Origin: a bacterium | Lineage (GTDB): Bacteria > Zixibacteria > MSB-5A5 > GN15 > FEB-12 | DNA length: 64,000 nt | Direction of reading: 5' to 3' | Assembly (NCBI GenBank): GCA_016708025.1 | Contig: JADJGQ010000003.1 | Span: 434,001 to 498,000 of the forward strand | Position numbers and translations under genes: made by a program | Part shown: one piece after another, positions 1-10,378 of the stretch | Numbering within the stretch: position 1 is the stretch's first letter | Layout: each line of letters opens with the position of its first letter | The notes under the pieces: generated by a model | What the model was told of the DNA's origin: nothing | Seen by the model: only the letters and a program-made list of their open reading frames with translations | Databases searched by the model: none

Positions 1-3000
1 AACGAATTCCCGGTAACAGAGATCTCTGTGCCTCGTAACGGGTATGTTGCTGCCGGCATTTGTGGATAGACTGTCGTGCTGAGCATCGGGTCGCGAAGTC
101 CCAGCGAGAGCGAATCCCGCAACGCGAGCGAGTAGTTCGCCAACACGGCTGACGGACTGATATCGCCGGTCAGTCTCAGTTGATGACTGTCGCCGGCGAC
201 AAGCGCGACTGGTTGCGATAAGGCCAGCGATATTGAGTCTTCTCCCGTTACTGGCAAATTCATCAGCAGTGAATCATCAAGCCATAGCCCGATATTCGAC
301 ATCACCTGGGATACACCAACTGGAAGATATGTGGAGTTAACTCGCTTCTGCAGCCGGGCATTGACCGACAACAATTCCACTATCCCCTGCTCGCCCGCCT
401 CTCCATAATCTATCGCGAGATCAAGCAGCGTAACCCCTGTTTGGCCTCTATGGGCCACAATGACGGCACCGTCTTCGGTGGCCATCGATGGTCTGCCCGC
501 TGGTTGAATGACCGTCGCCGGGCCGATCGCTACGGGGAAGAGCACCTGGCACGTTATCCCGGTAGAAATACCCGGTTCATGGTTTTCATCCGCAACGTCT
601 TGAACCCCGATACGATCCTCGGATTCGATTATCAAATTGAGACTGTCGAACGGCGCCATTGCCTCAATGTCCGCAATCAGTCGAATCGCAATTGAATCAC
701 CGGGAGCCAGCAGACAACCTGTCTCGCCAAAGCGGAAATAGATGTCGCCACTGATCAATTCTACATACGGCTGATACCAAACCGCCTGACCGGATATCGA
801 AGCGCCGATTCGATCCAGGTATCGCTGCGGGTCAAGCGGGACACCTGCATTGTTCAACAACGTTGCGCGGATCCCACTCAGTCGAACAGGCGAACAATCC
901 GGGCAGTCAGGATAGGTCGCAGAGATCTCAACAAGCTCGACCCCCTCAGTTCCAGCGACGATATTTTCAGCGAACAATGATGTCAGGCAGACCGAAGGTG
1001 CCATTGCCGGACGATTGATCTCTACCCATCCACTGGTCATCGGGAAAGCGGATGAAGTACTCAACACCGCCGTATCGGTCGCCGCACTGACGGTTGCTCC
1101 GGACCCGATCTCCCGAACCGACAGACAGATGCTATCCGGAATGATCAGACGAAAACCTGCTAAGTCCGTCATAGGGCTCAGTTGGCATTCCAGAGAGACA
1201 GTACGCGATGCTCCCGGCCCCAATGTAAACGGCGAGGTGAGGTCTATCTGAACCAGATCAGATTGAAGGGCGGCTCCCGAGGCGGTACCGTATTCAGCGA
1301 CCAGCGACCGCAGAGTCAACTGATCGATGACCTGAGAAGCGATCAGCGGATTGCCGCTACTATCGGTAATTCTGGCGACAAGTGATGTGACCTGTATAGG
1401 TGAACCGCCGACATCCCCCGGGTGGCGTAACGTAAATTCCATCAAGGAAACTTTTTCCTGCCCCAGATTTGCCATGCGGTCGGTTGCGGTGGCACCCGAA
1501 ACCGCGAGATACCCGGCCGGCAGAACGACTCTACAGAGCGCAGTACTGAGTGGGAATCCTCCCTGCGATTGAATGGCAACTGGGATTTGCGAGTTGGCAT
1601 CATGCACTATCAATGCGCCAGGGCCATCCAGTGCCAGCACAAACGTCGTAGACGGACTGAGTGAATCGATATCAACCAGCAAAGCCAACTGCGCTTCTTC
1701 GCCCGGCAGGACAATAACCGGAGTGTCGAAAGTAAGAGTGACAGTACTGTCGTCAGGGACAGGATAACTCAAGGCATAATTGGTGAAGCCCGCGGCAAAT
1801 GCCATTCGCGAAAAGACACTGCTGGCTGTTCGGCCCACACCTGTTGCATCCCGTACTACCAACTGTACCCCATGCACCTCAAGCGGTGCAATAAACTGCC
1901 CTGAATCTGGATGAGCAACGCGGATGGTCAACGGAAAGACATTTTTCTGACCCCTGGTAACCGATGCCGGGGCTGAGTTGAGAAGACCGACTTCTGCTGC
2001 CGACGGCTGCACTTGGATCGATGTTGTCGCTGTCGCAAGAAACGCCGAAGAATCCGGCACCAGAGGTGCGATCGCTCTCATCCGCCAGGCAACCTGACCC
2101 GGCTGAATCGCTGTGAAGTAACAGGTCAACTCGCCGCCTGCGGATGCCGCCAGCGTGAGCGGGGCACTGCTACTGTCGAATCGTACAGCGCTGCTGTCGC
2201 CGAACAATGCAATCTCAGAGACAACATTGGTGAGCGTCGACGCAAAGTGGTTTTCCACCTGCAATCGAACAGCGATGATCTCGCCGACGGAATAGGCAGG
2301 TCGAATCTCCGCTTGGGAAACCTGTAATCGAGACGCATATACTGTCAGGACCGCTGGTGATGTCAGCACAACATCCAGAGGGCCGTCGTTGGCCGACGCA
2401 AAAGTGCACCCATTGATCGGAATCCAAGTCTGTATAATAGTGCCGGATGTCGCGGCAGAATCGATGTCTGCCGTCACCCAGAGGAGATCAGTCGAATCGG
2501 TGATCGAGAGGTCGAGAGGATCGCTCCGCCATAACCCGCTACTATAATGAAGGGCGCCCAGAGGCTGGTCGGTCGCTTGCCATATTGAATCATGATCGCT
2601 GTCCAACCAAAGCTGCATCGCTTGAAAATCCGACGATGAGCCGCTTGTCCCGATGGATACCTGCAGAAGCGTGTCTGTCTCAGTACCATTGTGTGCCGGA
2701 TGGAACGCCATCAGCACTCTGGCGGTGTCTCCCGGCCTCACGGTCTGCGAAGGAAGAGACAATACATTATATTGAGCCGCCATCGAACCTTCAACCACCA
2801 ACGCTCGCCCGGTCCGCAACGGGATATCCCCATTCAAGCTGACGGCAGTCGTGAACGCCAGATCGGCTGCGTCAAGAGCGGCAATCGCCAGGGTATCTGA
2901 GTCAGCAGTCTCCAGCGAAACGTCCGCCGTGACAAACAAGTATGACAATGATTCGGCAGGCAGAGAGGCGGTAAATCCATCGAGATTCAGAATCCCCGCG

Positions 3001-6000
3001 GAGAAGTAGCCGGAAGCCAATAGCGAGCTGCTGTCAATGCTTCCCGAGGCATACCGATCGTGATACAAGCGCAACTGACTTAACATCCTGTCGCGATTCT
3101 GTTCATCACCTTCCGAGCGCGTCTGATTGCTGATCCGCAGACCGCTCAATTGACGGTTAGTGGTGTAGCCATTATAGAGTGCAAAAGCTAAGACAGGAAC
3201 ATTGCTGGTACCCGGATAGACCTGGTCGCTTGACTCAGTTAGTGCAACAACGGTTATGCGATCAGCCGGCATGATCAGGATCGGGTCACCGCCGCTGACC
3301 ACTGCATCATCCGGACCGTTCAGTCCCGAGCGATAGACCAGACCGCCGATCGGAATGGCCGGCGCAAATGTCCCGGCACGGAACGTCTGCGATGTAATAC
3401 TCGCAGTGAGTACAAAACTCGCTCCACCTGAGGCGATCGCCTTCCGAAGATTTCCGGCAAACCACTCCAACCCTTGTGGAAGAAGTTCGGTGATCAGTTG
3501 GTCGTCCGGTGTCCAGCCATCCCCTGACAGATCGCTCCAGAGTCGAATGACTCGAATGGCGTTTGCATCCGACAACGAACCCTGGTTGAGAATTCGGATT
3601 GACTGAAGACTGTCTGCCGCGTAGCCGTTACCCGGCAAGCGGAATCGCAACACCTGGCAATTTTCCTGACCGCTGGTCAGGTCTCGATCTTCGATGGCGG
3701 TCGTGGCTATACAAGCCGCAGGAAAACCGCTGATGCTGAAAGTTTGCGGATTAGTCACCGGAAACATTCCGGATAGAGGAATGGGCGTACTACAAAAGAT
3801 ATCTTCAGGTCGATCGACACCTACACCGATCTGTGTGCCCGCCCGTGCATTGTGCCCGGACACTGCCAGGACGATGGAAAGAAGCGTAGAGCTATTTCCT
3901 GCCGGCAGGATAAGACCACCAGAACTGAGCATCACCTTCCCATCGGCGAATACTCCAGTCGCAATCAGCGTATCTGATCCTGACAATACTAATGGATTGC
4001 CGTCCAGATTGTGATAGACCAAGATCGAATCGAATTGTTCGTCAAGTTGCGACTGAGTTGCACCAGACAGATCAAGGGTATAAGAAGTCAGGAGAAAACT
4101 GTCGATTTGCGTCTCAACACCACTATGATTGACCAGTTCCAGAGAAAGGAGTGGCGTTGAGATGGCTCCCCATACGACAGATGCCGTAGCTATCGGCTGG
4201 GCCGAAAGCGCCAATTCCCTCTCGCTCATGATGGTGACGGTATCGACCTCCCCGATCTCCCGGTCAAGAGGCCCATCATTCCCTGAGGCAACTCCTATCC
4301 CGTACTGTGGGATCCCTAGTTGCAGGGTAGCCCCACGTGTGGCAAAACGGGAAACATGGGCCAGAAGGAATAGTCTGGTAAAGTGACTATCCAGCGGAAC
4401 TCGAAGATCGCTACGCGACCACCAACTTCCATTATTGGTCAGTGGGGCAGTCCGTTGATCCAGAATGCCACCGTCCCACATCCCATCGCCATTATCCACG
4501 AAGACCAGCAACGAGTCCAGGTCTTCCGCCGTCGCTGTTCCGGCTTGCCGTACCGAAAGTGTCGTCAGAGTATCCACGGCATAGCCATTGTGAGGCACCT
4601 CCACTGTGAGTATCTTCACCGCGCCGTCCGACCACGCCACCGTGTCCTGGTCAGCGCCAAAAAGCCTCAATTGCCTGGACACCATGCCGTCCACGATTCG
4701 TCGACCGTAAGAGTTTAGAGTGTCTGGACCATCTGCCTTCGTCGAATCCGACAGTACTATGTCAGTCGACGGAAGCAAGCAGAAGTCAAGGGAATCGCCG
4801 TCATGCGCATGTATCTCAACGCCCGCGGCTACGAGCAGAAGTATTTGCTCACCCGGCCTAATGGTCAGCGAGCAAGCGATAGTGTGTATAGTATCTGCCG
4901 CGCTGAATGGAGCAGCCAGCAGTGTGTCCCACGCGGAAACTTCAAAATTTAAGTCCCGGTCGAGATAGACGTGGATCGAGTCGAGACATTCTACGACTTG
5001 ATCGAGAGTGCCTTCACCCTTTGACACGTTTCTAATAGTCAACGAGGTTATCGTCTTGTCCTGCTGGTAATAGTTGCCGACCAATGCAACCAGGAAGGAC
5101 TGGAATTGGTCACCCGGATGCACTGCTGTATTTCCTAGAGCCGCCGGCTGTACCAGAAGCGACTGCACAGTGATCGAACCAGACGTATCTGCGACCGGAC
5201 TTCTATCCGAAACAGCAATTATCCGACCGATCCCCGGACGAGCTGTCGCTAGGATCCCGTCGCTGTCTATTTCGCCGATCTGGCCAACGATACTCCAGGT
5301 TACGTTGCCCGGATCTGTTGCATTGGCGTCTTGGTCGAATGCCTGGACCGAGAAATTGAGAGTGTCGTTGAGAACCGTCGTGTAACTCTGAGGCGAGATC
5401 TCAAGTCGAGCCGGTAAACCTGCCAGTGACGCGATCACTCCAGAACTGTCGCTGATCCCCGAATTGAATGTCACAACGACCTTGCCTGTCCCGACATTTA
5501 CTATATCAAAGGAGACTGAAGCTGCGGGTTCAGACGGTGGGCTAATTACCGAGTCAGCCCCGGCAATTGACCAGACTACTGTCACATCGCCCAGTGGGGA
5601 ATTGTCAATCGCATACCCCCGGCAGTATAGACTCAGGCTATCATCAGTGGTCAGAACGGTATCTCCAAGCATAGTACCGTCTGCATGCTCTATTCTCACA
5701 TATGACAATTGCGTAGTATCGAGAACCGTGATCTGCACTGTCTCTGAATCCGCCAGACTTCCATCCGAAGCTATAAATACAACTTCGTGGCTACCCACCT
5801 GAGCCAGTGTAGGACTAAATGTAAAAATGCCGGTTCCGTTTGCCAGATCGGAGAAGGACGCATCGGCCGGCACGCCGGAAGTACTTAGTTGCGGTGTCGT
5901 CGCGTCTTCATCAGACGCACTGACCGTCAATTCCAGCGAGTCTCCCACTACTACCGATTGGGCTCCGATCGGAGCCAGCACCGGTGAAACATTCGCTCCA

Positions 6001-6968
6001 ACGACAGTGATAGTGGTGGTTAAAGAATCCGCCAGATCTCCGTCACTGGCGATAAACGTGATCGGATATACTCCTAAGCTGCTCTGAGTAGAGACGAAGG
6101 TAAACGTTCCCGTTCCATCGCCATTATCATGAAATGTCGCTTCCTTTGTGAGCGGTAGAGTTGTAAGAGTCGGGATCGAGCCATCCACGTCCGTCGCCGT
6201 TACGGTGAAACTTATCTCCTCGCCTTCATTGATCGTCAGCGGGCTGAGCGGCTCGATTACTGGCGCCTCATTTAAGTGGTTTAAGCTAATCCCTAGCTCC
6301 ACCCACTCCTTTGATTCTGCAAATGCCCACCCGATATTGACCGACTGCGCTCCCGCCTTACTGCAAAGCTGTCCGAATTGTTCGTTTTCGATCATTGCCG
6401 ACAACAGCAGCGTAGCCCCCACGCTGGGGTCCGGTTCTCCAGTCGCAAGCGAAACTACCGTTCCAAAAACCAGATCACCAACATCACTCGGCACCACCAT
6501 GCTGCCGCTCGTGCTTTTGCCTGACTTGGTGATGCAGGTATCGATCGGCTGACTGAGGTCTATTCCAGAAATTGTCACTGCGGTGATCGCCGCGTGGTTT
6601 GCCTCTCCGTCCGCGATCGGTGCTAAAATATTGGCCAGCCCTTGCGCAGGGTTTGTCAGTATCCACATCTCGGCTCGCGGATTTTTTGTTGCATGGGAAA
6701 TTGCGCCGACGCGTGTCATCACTTGACCGCCGCAGGTCACCACCGTGGTACTGTCGTCGTTATCCACAAACTGTATTGCGACGAGCAGGAGGCAATCAGA
6801 CAAATTAATTGGGTGAATCAGGTGCAGTGTATCACTGTATGCGACGGAATTCGTGACTGTATCGATCACAATTGGTGCTGATATGGTCTGACCGGTAGCA
6901 ATAAGTGCAAGCGCCAGTATCGCAACAATGGTGAGCAATTTTGAATTATTCACTAGCCCGCTTTTCAT
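1..6968 (-). CDS. Giant secreted multidomain repeat protein (3' end outside window)
   Basis: The reading frame is open on the minus strand from an ATG at 6968 to the window edge, more than 2320 codons; the edge regions I checked codon by codon hold no stop. The N-terminus is basic, then hydrophobic (TIVAILALALIATGQ), a Sec signal peptide. Residues about 30-220 resemble a surface-protein domain with a CGGQVMTRVG motif. Two cadherin/Ig-like domains of about 95 residues follow (around 6270-5720), then two Big-like domains (around 5720-5180). Next come about six tandem repeats of roughly 155 residues, with an NGYxxDTL strand and an acidic loop such as DNGDGMWD, at around 5060, 4600, 4130, 3640, 3190 and 2700. 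The remainder is more beta-sandwich-like sequence. No catalytic motif was found. It is probably an extracellular or cell-surface structural/adhesive protein; anchoring cannot be judged because the C-terminus is missing. No clear Shine-Dalgarno precedes 6968, but no other upstream start is in frame. Confidence 0.85.
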   Translation of the reverse strand, partial: MKSGLVNNSKLLTIVAILALALIATGQTISAPIVIDTVTNSVAYSDTLHLIHPINLSDCLLLVAIQFVDNDDSTTVVTCGGQVMTRVGAISHATKNPRAEMWILTNPAQGLANILAPIADGEANHAAITAVTISGIDLSQPIDTCITKSGKSTSGSMVVPSDVGDLVFGTVVSLATGEPDPSVGATLLLSAMIENEQFGQLCSKAGAQSVNIGWAFAESKEWVELGISLNHLNEAPVIEPLSPLTINEGEEISFTVTATDVDGSIPTLTTLPLTKEATFHDNGDGTGTFTFVSTQSSLGVYPITFIASDGDLADSLTTTITVVGANVSPVLAPIGAQSVVVGDSLELTVSASDEDATTPQLSTSGVPADASFSDLANGTGIFTFSPTLAQVGSHEVVFIASDGSLADSETVQITVLDTTQLSYVRIEHADGTMLGDTVLTTDDSLSLYCRGYAIDNSPLGDVTVVWSIAGADSVISPPSEPAASVSFDIVNVGTGKVVVTFNSGISDSSGVIASLAGLPARLEISPQSYTTVLNDTLNFSVQAFDQDANATDPGNVTWSIVGQIGEIDSDGILATARPGIGRIIAVSDRSPVADTSGSITVQSLLVQPAALGNTAVHPGDQFQSFLVALVGNYYQQDKTITSLTIRNVSKGEGTLDQVVECLDSIHVYLDRDLNFEVSAWDTLLAAPFSAADTIHTIACSLTIRPGEQILLLVAAGVEIHAHDGDSLDFCLLPSTDIVLSDSTKADGPDTLNSYGRRIVDGMVSRQLRLFGADQDTVAWSDGAVKILTVEVPHNGYAVDTLTTLSVRQAGTATAEDLDSLLVFVDNGDGMWDGGILDQRTAPLTNNGSWWSRSDLRVPLDSHFTRLFLLAHVSRFATRGATLQLGIPQYGIGVASGNDGPLDREIGEVDTVTIMSERELALSAQPIATASVVWGAISTPLLSLELVNHSGVETQIDSFLLTSYTLDLSGATQSQLDEQFDSILVYHNLDGNPLVLSGSDTLIATGVFADGKVMLSSGGLILPAGNSSTLLSIVLAVSGHNARAGTQIGVGVDRPEDIFCSTPIPLSGMFPVTNPQTFSISGFPAACIATTAIEDRDLTSGQENCQVLRFRLPGNGYAADSLQSIRILNQGSLSDANAIRVIRLWSDLSGDGWTPDDQLITELLPQGLEWFAGNLRKAIASGGASFVLTASITSQTFRAGTFAPAIPIGGLVYRSGLNGPDDAVVSGGDPILIMPADRITVVALTESSDQVYPGTSNVPVLAFALYNGYTTNRQLSGLRISNQTRSEGDEQNRDRMLSQLRLYHDRYASGSIDSSSLLASGYFSAGILNLDGFTASLPAESLSYLFVTADVSLETADSDTLAIAALDAADLAFTTAVSLNGDIPLRTGRALVVEGSMAAQYNVLSLPSQTVRPGDTARVLMAFHPAHNGTETDTLLQVSIGTSGSSSDFQAMQLWLDSDHDSIWQATDQPLGALHYSSGLWRSDPLDLSITDSTDLLWVTADIDSAATSGTIIQTWIPINGCTFASANDGPLDVVLTSPAVLTVYASRLQVSQAEIRPAYSVGEIIAVRLQVENHFASTLTNVVSEIALFGDSSAVRFDSSSAPLTLAASAGGELTCYFTAIQPGQVAWRMRAIAPLVPDSSAFLATATTSIQVQPSAAEVGLLNSAPASVTRGQKNVFPLTIRVAHPDSGQFIAPLEVHGVQLVVRDATGVGRTASSVFSRMAFAAGFTNYALSYPVPDDSTVTLTFDTPVIVLPGEEAQLALLVDIDSLSPSTTFVLALDGPGALIVHDANSQIPVAIQSQGGFPLSTALCRVVLPAGYLAVSGATATDRMANLGQEKVSLMEFTLRHPGDVGGSPIQVTSLVARITDSSGNPLIASQVIDQLTLRSLVAEYGTASGAALQSDLVQIDLTSPFTLGPGASRTVSLECQLSPMTDLAGFRLIIPDSICLSVREIGSGATVSAATDTAVLSTSSAFPMTSGWVEINRPAMAPSVCLTSLFAENIVAGTEGVELVEISATYPDCPDCSPVRLSGIRATLLNNAGVPLDPQRYLDRIGASISGQAVWYQPYVELISGDIYFRFGETGCLLAPGDSIAIRLIADIEAMAPFDSLNLIIESEDRIGVQDVADENHEPGISTGITCQVLFPVAIGPATVIQPAGRPSMATEDGAVIVAHRGQTGVTLLDLAIDYGEAGEQGIVELLSVNARLQKRVNSTYLPVGVSQVMSNIGLWLDDSLLMNLPVTGEDSISLALSQPVALVAGDSHQLRLTGDISPSAVLANYSLALRDSLSLGLRDPMLSTTVYPQMPAATYPLRGTEISVTGNS

Positions 6969-7332
6969 TGAAAACCAATCGTGAAATGGACTTCCTTCTA
7001 TACTTTTTCGGCATAAGGCGAACATTCTCAAGCACAGGTGTCAATTTCGGCTTCAGTCAGATGCTATTTCTAGTGTTTCAAATGAAACAGTGAAAGAAAC
7101 AGATACCATCTTGTCCTGTTTTCCACACTCTATGCTATCAATGGAAGAATGGGCTCCAATGGAAGTTGACCCTGTTGTTATGCGGCGGATTTTTTTGCTG
7201 GAAGGGGTGTTAGCGAGTAGCCGAGCCCGGTCGATATCAGTAAGACGAGGCCACGAGTAATGGAGGCATCCGCCGGACAGACAGGAGAGGGCGGAGAGTC
7301 AGCTTGACGTGGTTGTTCAAGAGGAGTGGACA
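6969..7332. other. Intergenic region between divergent genes
   Basis: This 364-base gap separates the giant minus-strand gene from the small plus-strand gene at 7333, so it should contain promoters for both. The part nearest 6968 is AT-rich, but I could not identify a convincing -35/-10 pair. Nothing in it looks like an RNA gene or a repeat. Confidence 0.5.
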
Positions 7333-7731
7333 GTGAACAAAGTAGTGGTACGGTTTTCCGACGGTAGAATTGTCAAAGGGACGACTGCCGATTTCCTCCC
7401 GACGAAAGATCTCTTTCATGTCAACGTAGCGGCCGACGCTGTCGGAGCAAAACCTATGGAAGTGCACTTGAAGGATCTGAAAGCGCTGTTTTTTGTCAAA
7501 GACCTCGTTGGTGATGCACAACGCGTCGACTCAAATGACTTTGATCCAACTCGTCCTCCCATCGGGCGCAAACTCCGAGTTGAATTCAAAGATGGCGAAA
7601 TTCTGGTGGGAACGACAGCCGGCTATCAGCCGGGACGGCCCGGCTTTTTCCTCGTACATGCGGACCAAGGCTCGAACATGGAACGCTGCTACATAGTCAC
7701 AGCAGCCACCAAACAGGTCAGTTTCGTATAA
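7333..7731 (+). CDS. Small cytoplasmic protein with duplicated DUF6982-like domain
   Basis: The protein has 132 residues, no signal peptide and no membrane segment. It contains two related halves: VNKVVVRFSDGRIVKGTT then a phenylalanine-rich FHVNV strand, and later LRVEFKDGEILVGTTAGY then FFLVHAD. This internal duplication of a short beta-rich unit (R/E-F-x-DG-x-I-x-V/K-GTT) resembles the DUF6982 type often found near PilZ or signalling proteins; that family name is from memory and was not checked. The GTG at 7333 was chosen because GAGGAG (7321-7326) sits six bases upstream; an in-frame GTG at 7309 would add eight residues and lacks such a site. It appears monocistronic, with no functional partner nearby. 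Confidence 0.7.
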   Translation: MNKVVVRFSDGRIVKGTTADFLPTKDLFHVNVAADAVGAKPMEVHLKDLKALFFVKDLVGDAQRVDSNDFDPTRPPIGRKLRVEFKDGEILVGTTAGYQPGRPGFFLVHADQGSNMERCYIVTAATKQVSFV

Positions 7732-8223
7732 GGGCCCTAAGTCGGCAGCTTTGACGCATGGGATCGTGTCTAGCCCCTGAGACGATGTCGCAGTAGTTGA
7801 ATCGTACAGTGGACTATCGGGGTTTGGTCTGCAACATTTCTCGGGATCCAGTTACGGAACTCCTCACGTTGGCCCCCCGCCCAATTTATGTAGTCATTCG
7901 CCAAACAGATGTTGGTACCAGCAATCGCGTGACAACTAGAATCCTCACTAAACCTCAGTTGAGTTTTGTTGAGATTCTTGTGTTACTCAGAACCTGACCT
8001 GGAACATTCCATCCCGCTCCAATACTCTAAGTGATTGCCAATTCGACCACTAGGGTTATCCGGTGATGTCTGATCTGACCGTCGTTGGTTGAGTGCGGCA
8101 GCCATTCTGACATCTCTAGTTCATGGAAGAAACAAACGAACATGTCTTGCGTAGTCTTTGATATAAATCAACATAGCGGTGTAAGATCGGTCCGCGACAG
8201 GCGTGGACTCAATGAGGCGACGC
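7732..8223. other. Intergenic region, no gene recognised
   Basis: About 490 bases without a supported gene. An open frame of 66 codons at 7797-7997 has no ribosome-binding site and no protein-like features, so I do not call it. The last 70 bases are AT-rich (TATAAAT near 8163) and probably contain the promoter of the downstream esterase-like gene, but no clean -35 element was found. Confidence 0.4.
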
Positions 8224-10179
8224 ATGGTTAAATTTCTGCTTGGATTATGGATCACCCTGAGCCTGTTGATGACAGCGGAAGTAGTGATGGCGGTCGACGA
8301 CGCTCACTTCCGGCACATCAGTTTCGGTTCATCGCCGAGCACCGTTGAGCCACCTGTTGATTTTCTCGAATTCCCACCGGTAATTGACGGTCGACTAGAC
8401 GATTCGTTGCGGTTTCTGGAGGAACGTCAATTCACGTTCGCTTACGTACTTCAAGATGACTCTGTCTCACCGGCCAGCTATCGCCTCGCCTACGGTGCCG
8501 GATTCTTCTATGTGTATCTGGAAATGGCAGGAGACCGCTTGATATATCGCGACCGTGCCTATCAAAATGGCGACGGATTCCACATGGTGATTGCCGCCCC
8601 GCAGCCCGATCAGGCACCCTCCGACGAATTTTATGTACTTGCCTGTTCCGCTGTAAATGAACCATCACAGGAGTGGACGCGCCGCATATTTTGGTACTAT
8701 AACGTTGACAAGATCTTTGTGCCCACCAGCGAAAACGCCAAACTCGAATGTCGGCAGGGCGACGGGAAGATCAGCTTTGAGTTGCTATTGCCGTGGACCG
8801 ATGTCCGGCCCTATCACCCCTGGTTGTCCGAGGCGATTGGTTTCAATTTGCGGACAGTGAAGGCAATTGAGCCGGATCGTGTGATGCTGTTTGGTGTCGT
8901 GGATGATCCCTATATTGATTCCGAGCAGCGAAAGCGCCAATATGCGCTGCTCTCGTTTCAGCCGCCAGTGGTTCACCACTCGACCCAGACATTCGTGCAG
9001 CCGACTCGAAGCAATATTGAAATGGGCGATAGCCTCGAGATTGTTTCGGCCAATATTGCCCCGGCAACAGGCACCTCCGAGCTGACAGTAAGCATATATA
9101 CAGGCGAAGGGGAGAGAATTCTGAACCAACAAATAAGTCAGGAATGCGCTCGGACACTCAAAAATTCGACTTTTCGACTCAATACGTCGGCCCTTCCGGT
9201 CGGTGGTTATAAAGTGCGATGGAGTTCCGAAGGCGGCATCAACCGCGGTGAGTGTGGTCTGACTGTACTGCCTGACGTAGATTTGCCGCTGTTGACAAAA
9301 CGAATCGAATCCATCAGAAGCAAAGTATCCACTTCCACTGTTAGTACACTTCAATTCTTAGTGGACGACACACAACACAAGCTCAAATCTGTTTATCCCT
9401 ATGAGACCTGCGGAGAGATGAGAATTGCCCTGGATGGACTGGTCCAGTCAATCGAACACGCAGAAAGTGGAATCGATGATTTCGCACATGCCACCGGGTT
9501 TGTGCGAAAAGCGTACCGTTCACGCATTGACGCGAGTCTGCAACCATATATGGTCTGGCTTCCGTCAGATTACAGCCGGGATAAGAACTACCCGTTATTC
9601 GTTTACCTTCACGGAAGCGCATCAGATGAGAAGAGCTTTACCAAACGTGGTGCGAGCGAAATCATCCCCGATGGATTCATCGCCGTTGCGCCTTTCGGCC
9701 GGGGCAAATCGAATGCGTTTTGTGCCGACCATGCACAGGATGATATCGCTGAAGTTATCGCGACTGTCTCCCAGGATTATTCTGTCGACACTAACGCCAT
9801 CTTGCTTGGTGGCTTTTCTATGGGAGGATATGGCGTTTTCCGAACGGCGTATGAGACGCCGGGCAAATTCAAAGCGCTGGCCATTGTGAGCGGCGATCCA
9901 ACCCTTGGCCAGAGGTATTCTGGGGACAGCACACAGCCAGACTTCCTGGAAGACCGCAATCTGAAAGCGTTCAAGAACCTTCCGATCTTTATCTTTCATG
10001 GTGAAAAGGACAGAAATTGCGCGTTTGAGACGACGCAGAAGTTGGTAGAAAAGCTTCAGAAAGCAGGAGCACGGGTACAGTTTGTTTCTGAGTCGGATAA
10101 GGGGCATGATTTTCCAAACTCAGTCACCATCCAGAACTATCGTCAATGGGTAATGGGCATTTTTGGGACTCTTCGCTAG
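8224..10179 (+). CDS. Secreted CBM9-like / alpha-beta hydrolase (esterase-like) protein
   Basis: This is a 651-residue exported protein. The signal peptide (MVKFLLGLWITLSLLM...MA) is followed by a domain with the IDGRLDDS motif typical of CBM9-like beta-sandwiches (about 35-230), then a linker and a C-terminal alpha/beta hydrolase domain (about 435-651). The hydrolase shows an oxyanion-type VYLHG motif, the nucleophile elbow GGFSMGG (Ser532), an acid in HGEKDRN (Asp596) and a histidine in KGHDF (His628). That order matches PHB-depolymerase/feruloyl-esterase-like and prolyl-oligopeptidase-like esterases. The likely role is hydrolysis of ester bonds in an extracellular polymer bound by the CBM; the substrate is unknown. 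The start at 8224 is preferred because TGAGG lies six bases upstream; in-frame starts also exist at 8203 and 8212. It stands alone, convergent with the kinase gene. Confidence 0.8.
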   Translation: MVKFLLGLWITLSLLMTAEVVMAVDDAHFRHISFGSSPSTVEPPVDFLEFPPVIDGRLDDSLRFLEERQFTFAYVLQDDSVSPASYRLAYGAGFFYVYLEMAGDRLIYRDRAYQNGDGFHMVIAAPQPDQAPSDEFYVLACSAVNEPSQEWTRRIFWYYNVDKIFVPTSENAKLECRQGDGKISFELLLPWTDVRPYHPWLSEAIGFNLRTVKAIEPDRVMLFGVVDDPYIDSEQRKRQYALLSFQPPVVHHSTQTFVQPTRSNIEMGDSLEIVSANIAPATGTSELTVSIYTGEGERILNQQISQECARTLKNSTFRLNTSALPVGGYKVRWSSEGGINRGECGLTVLPDVDLPLLTKRIESIRSKVSTSTVSTLQFLVDDTQHKLKSVYPYETCGEMRIALDGLVQSIEHAESGIDDFAHATGFVRKAYRSRIDASLQPYMVWLPSDYSRDKNYPLFVYLHGSASDEKSFTKRGASEIIPDGFIAVAPFGRGKSNAFCADHAQDDIAEVIATVSQDYSVDTNAILLGGFSMGGYGVFRTAYETPGKFKALAIVSGDPTLGQRYSGDSTQPDFLEDRNLKAFKNLPIFIFHGEKDRNCAFETTQKLVEKLQKAGARVQFVSESDKGHDFPNSVTIQNYRQWVMGIFGTLR

Positions 10180-10378
10180 CTAGTGACTAGTGTCAAGTGT
10201 AGCAGTTAGGTGCTGGCCAAGCTCTATTCTCTATGACCCATCTGCCAAATGCTACGTGCAACGATGACCACAAACCTCCACCGGGCTCCCGCAAGTTGCA
10301 GCCTCATCCAGGAGTTCAAACCGCCCTGTCTAACAACTTGTTATTGTAGATCAGTGGCGAATGCCAGACTTCCGCAGC

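Noticed and set aside
441..6808. Many plus-strand open frames of 60-134 codons across 1-6900
   Set aside because: They are antisense to the continuous minus-strand frame of the giant secreted protein, lack ribosome-binding sites and have no protein-like features.
7797..7997. 66-codon open frame in the gap before the esterase gene
   Set aside because: No ribosome-binding site, no recognisable motif, composition unlike neighbouring genes.
10331..10343. Short palindrome TAACAACTTGTTA
   Set aside because: Isolated, six-base arms, located between gene ends; likely chance.
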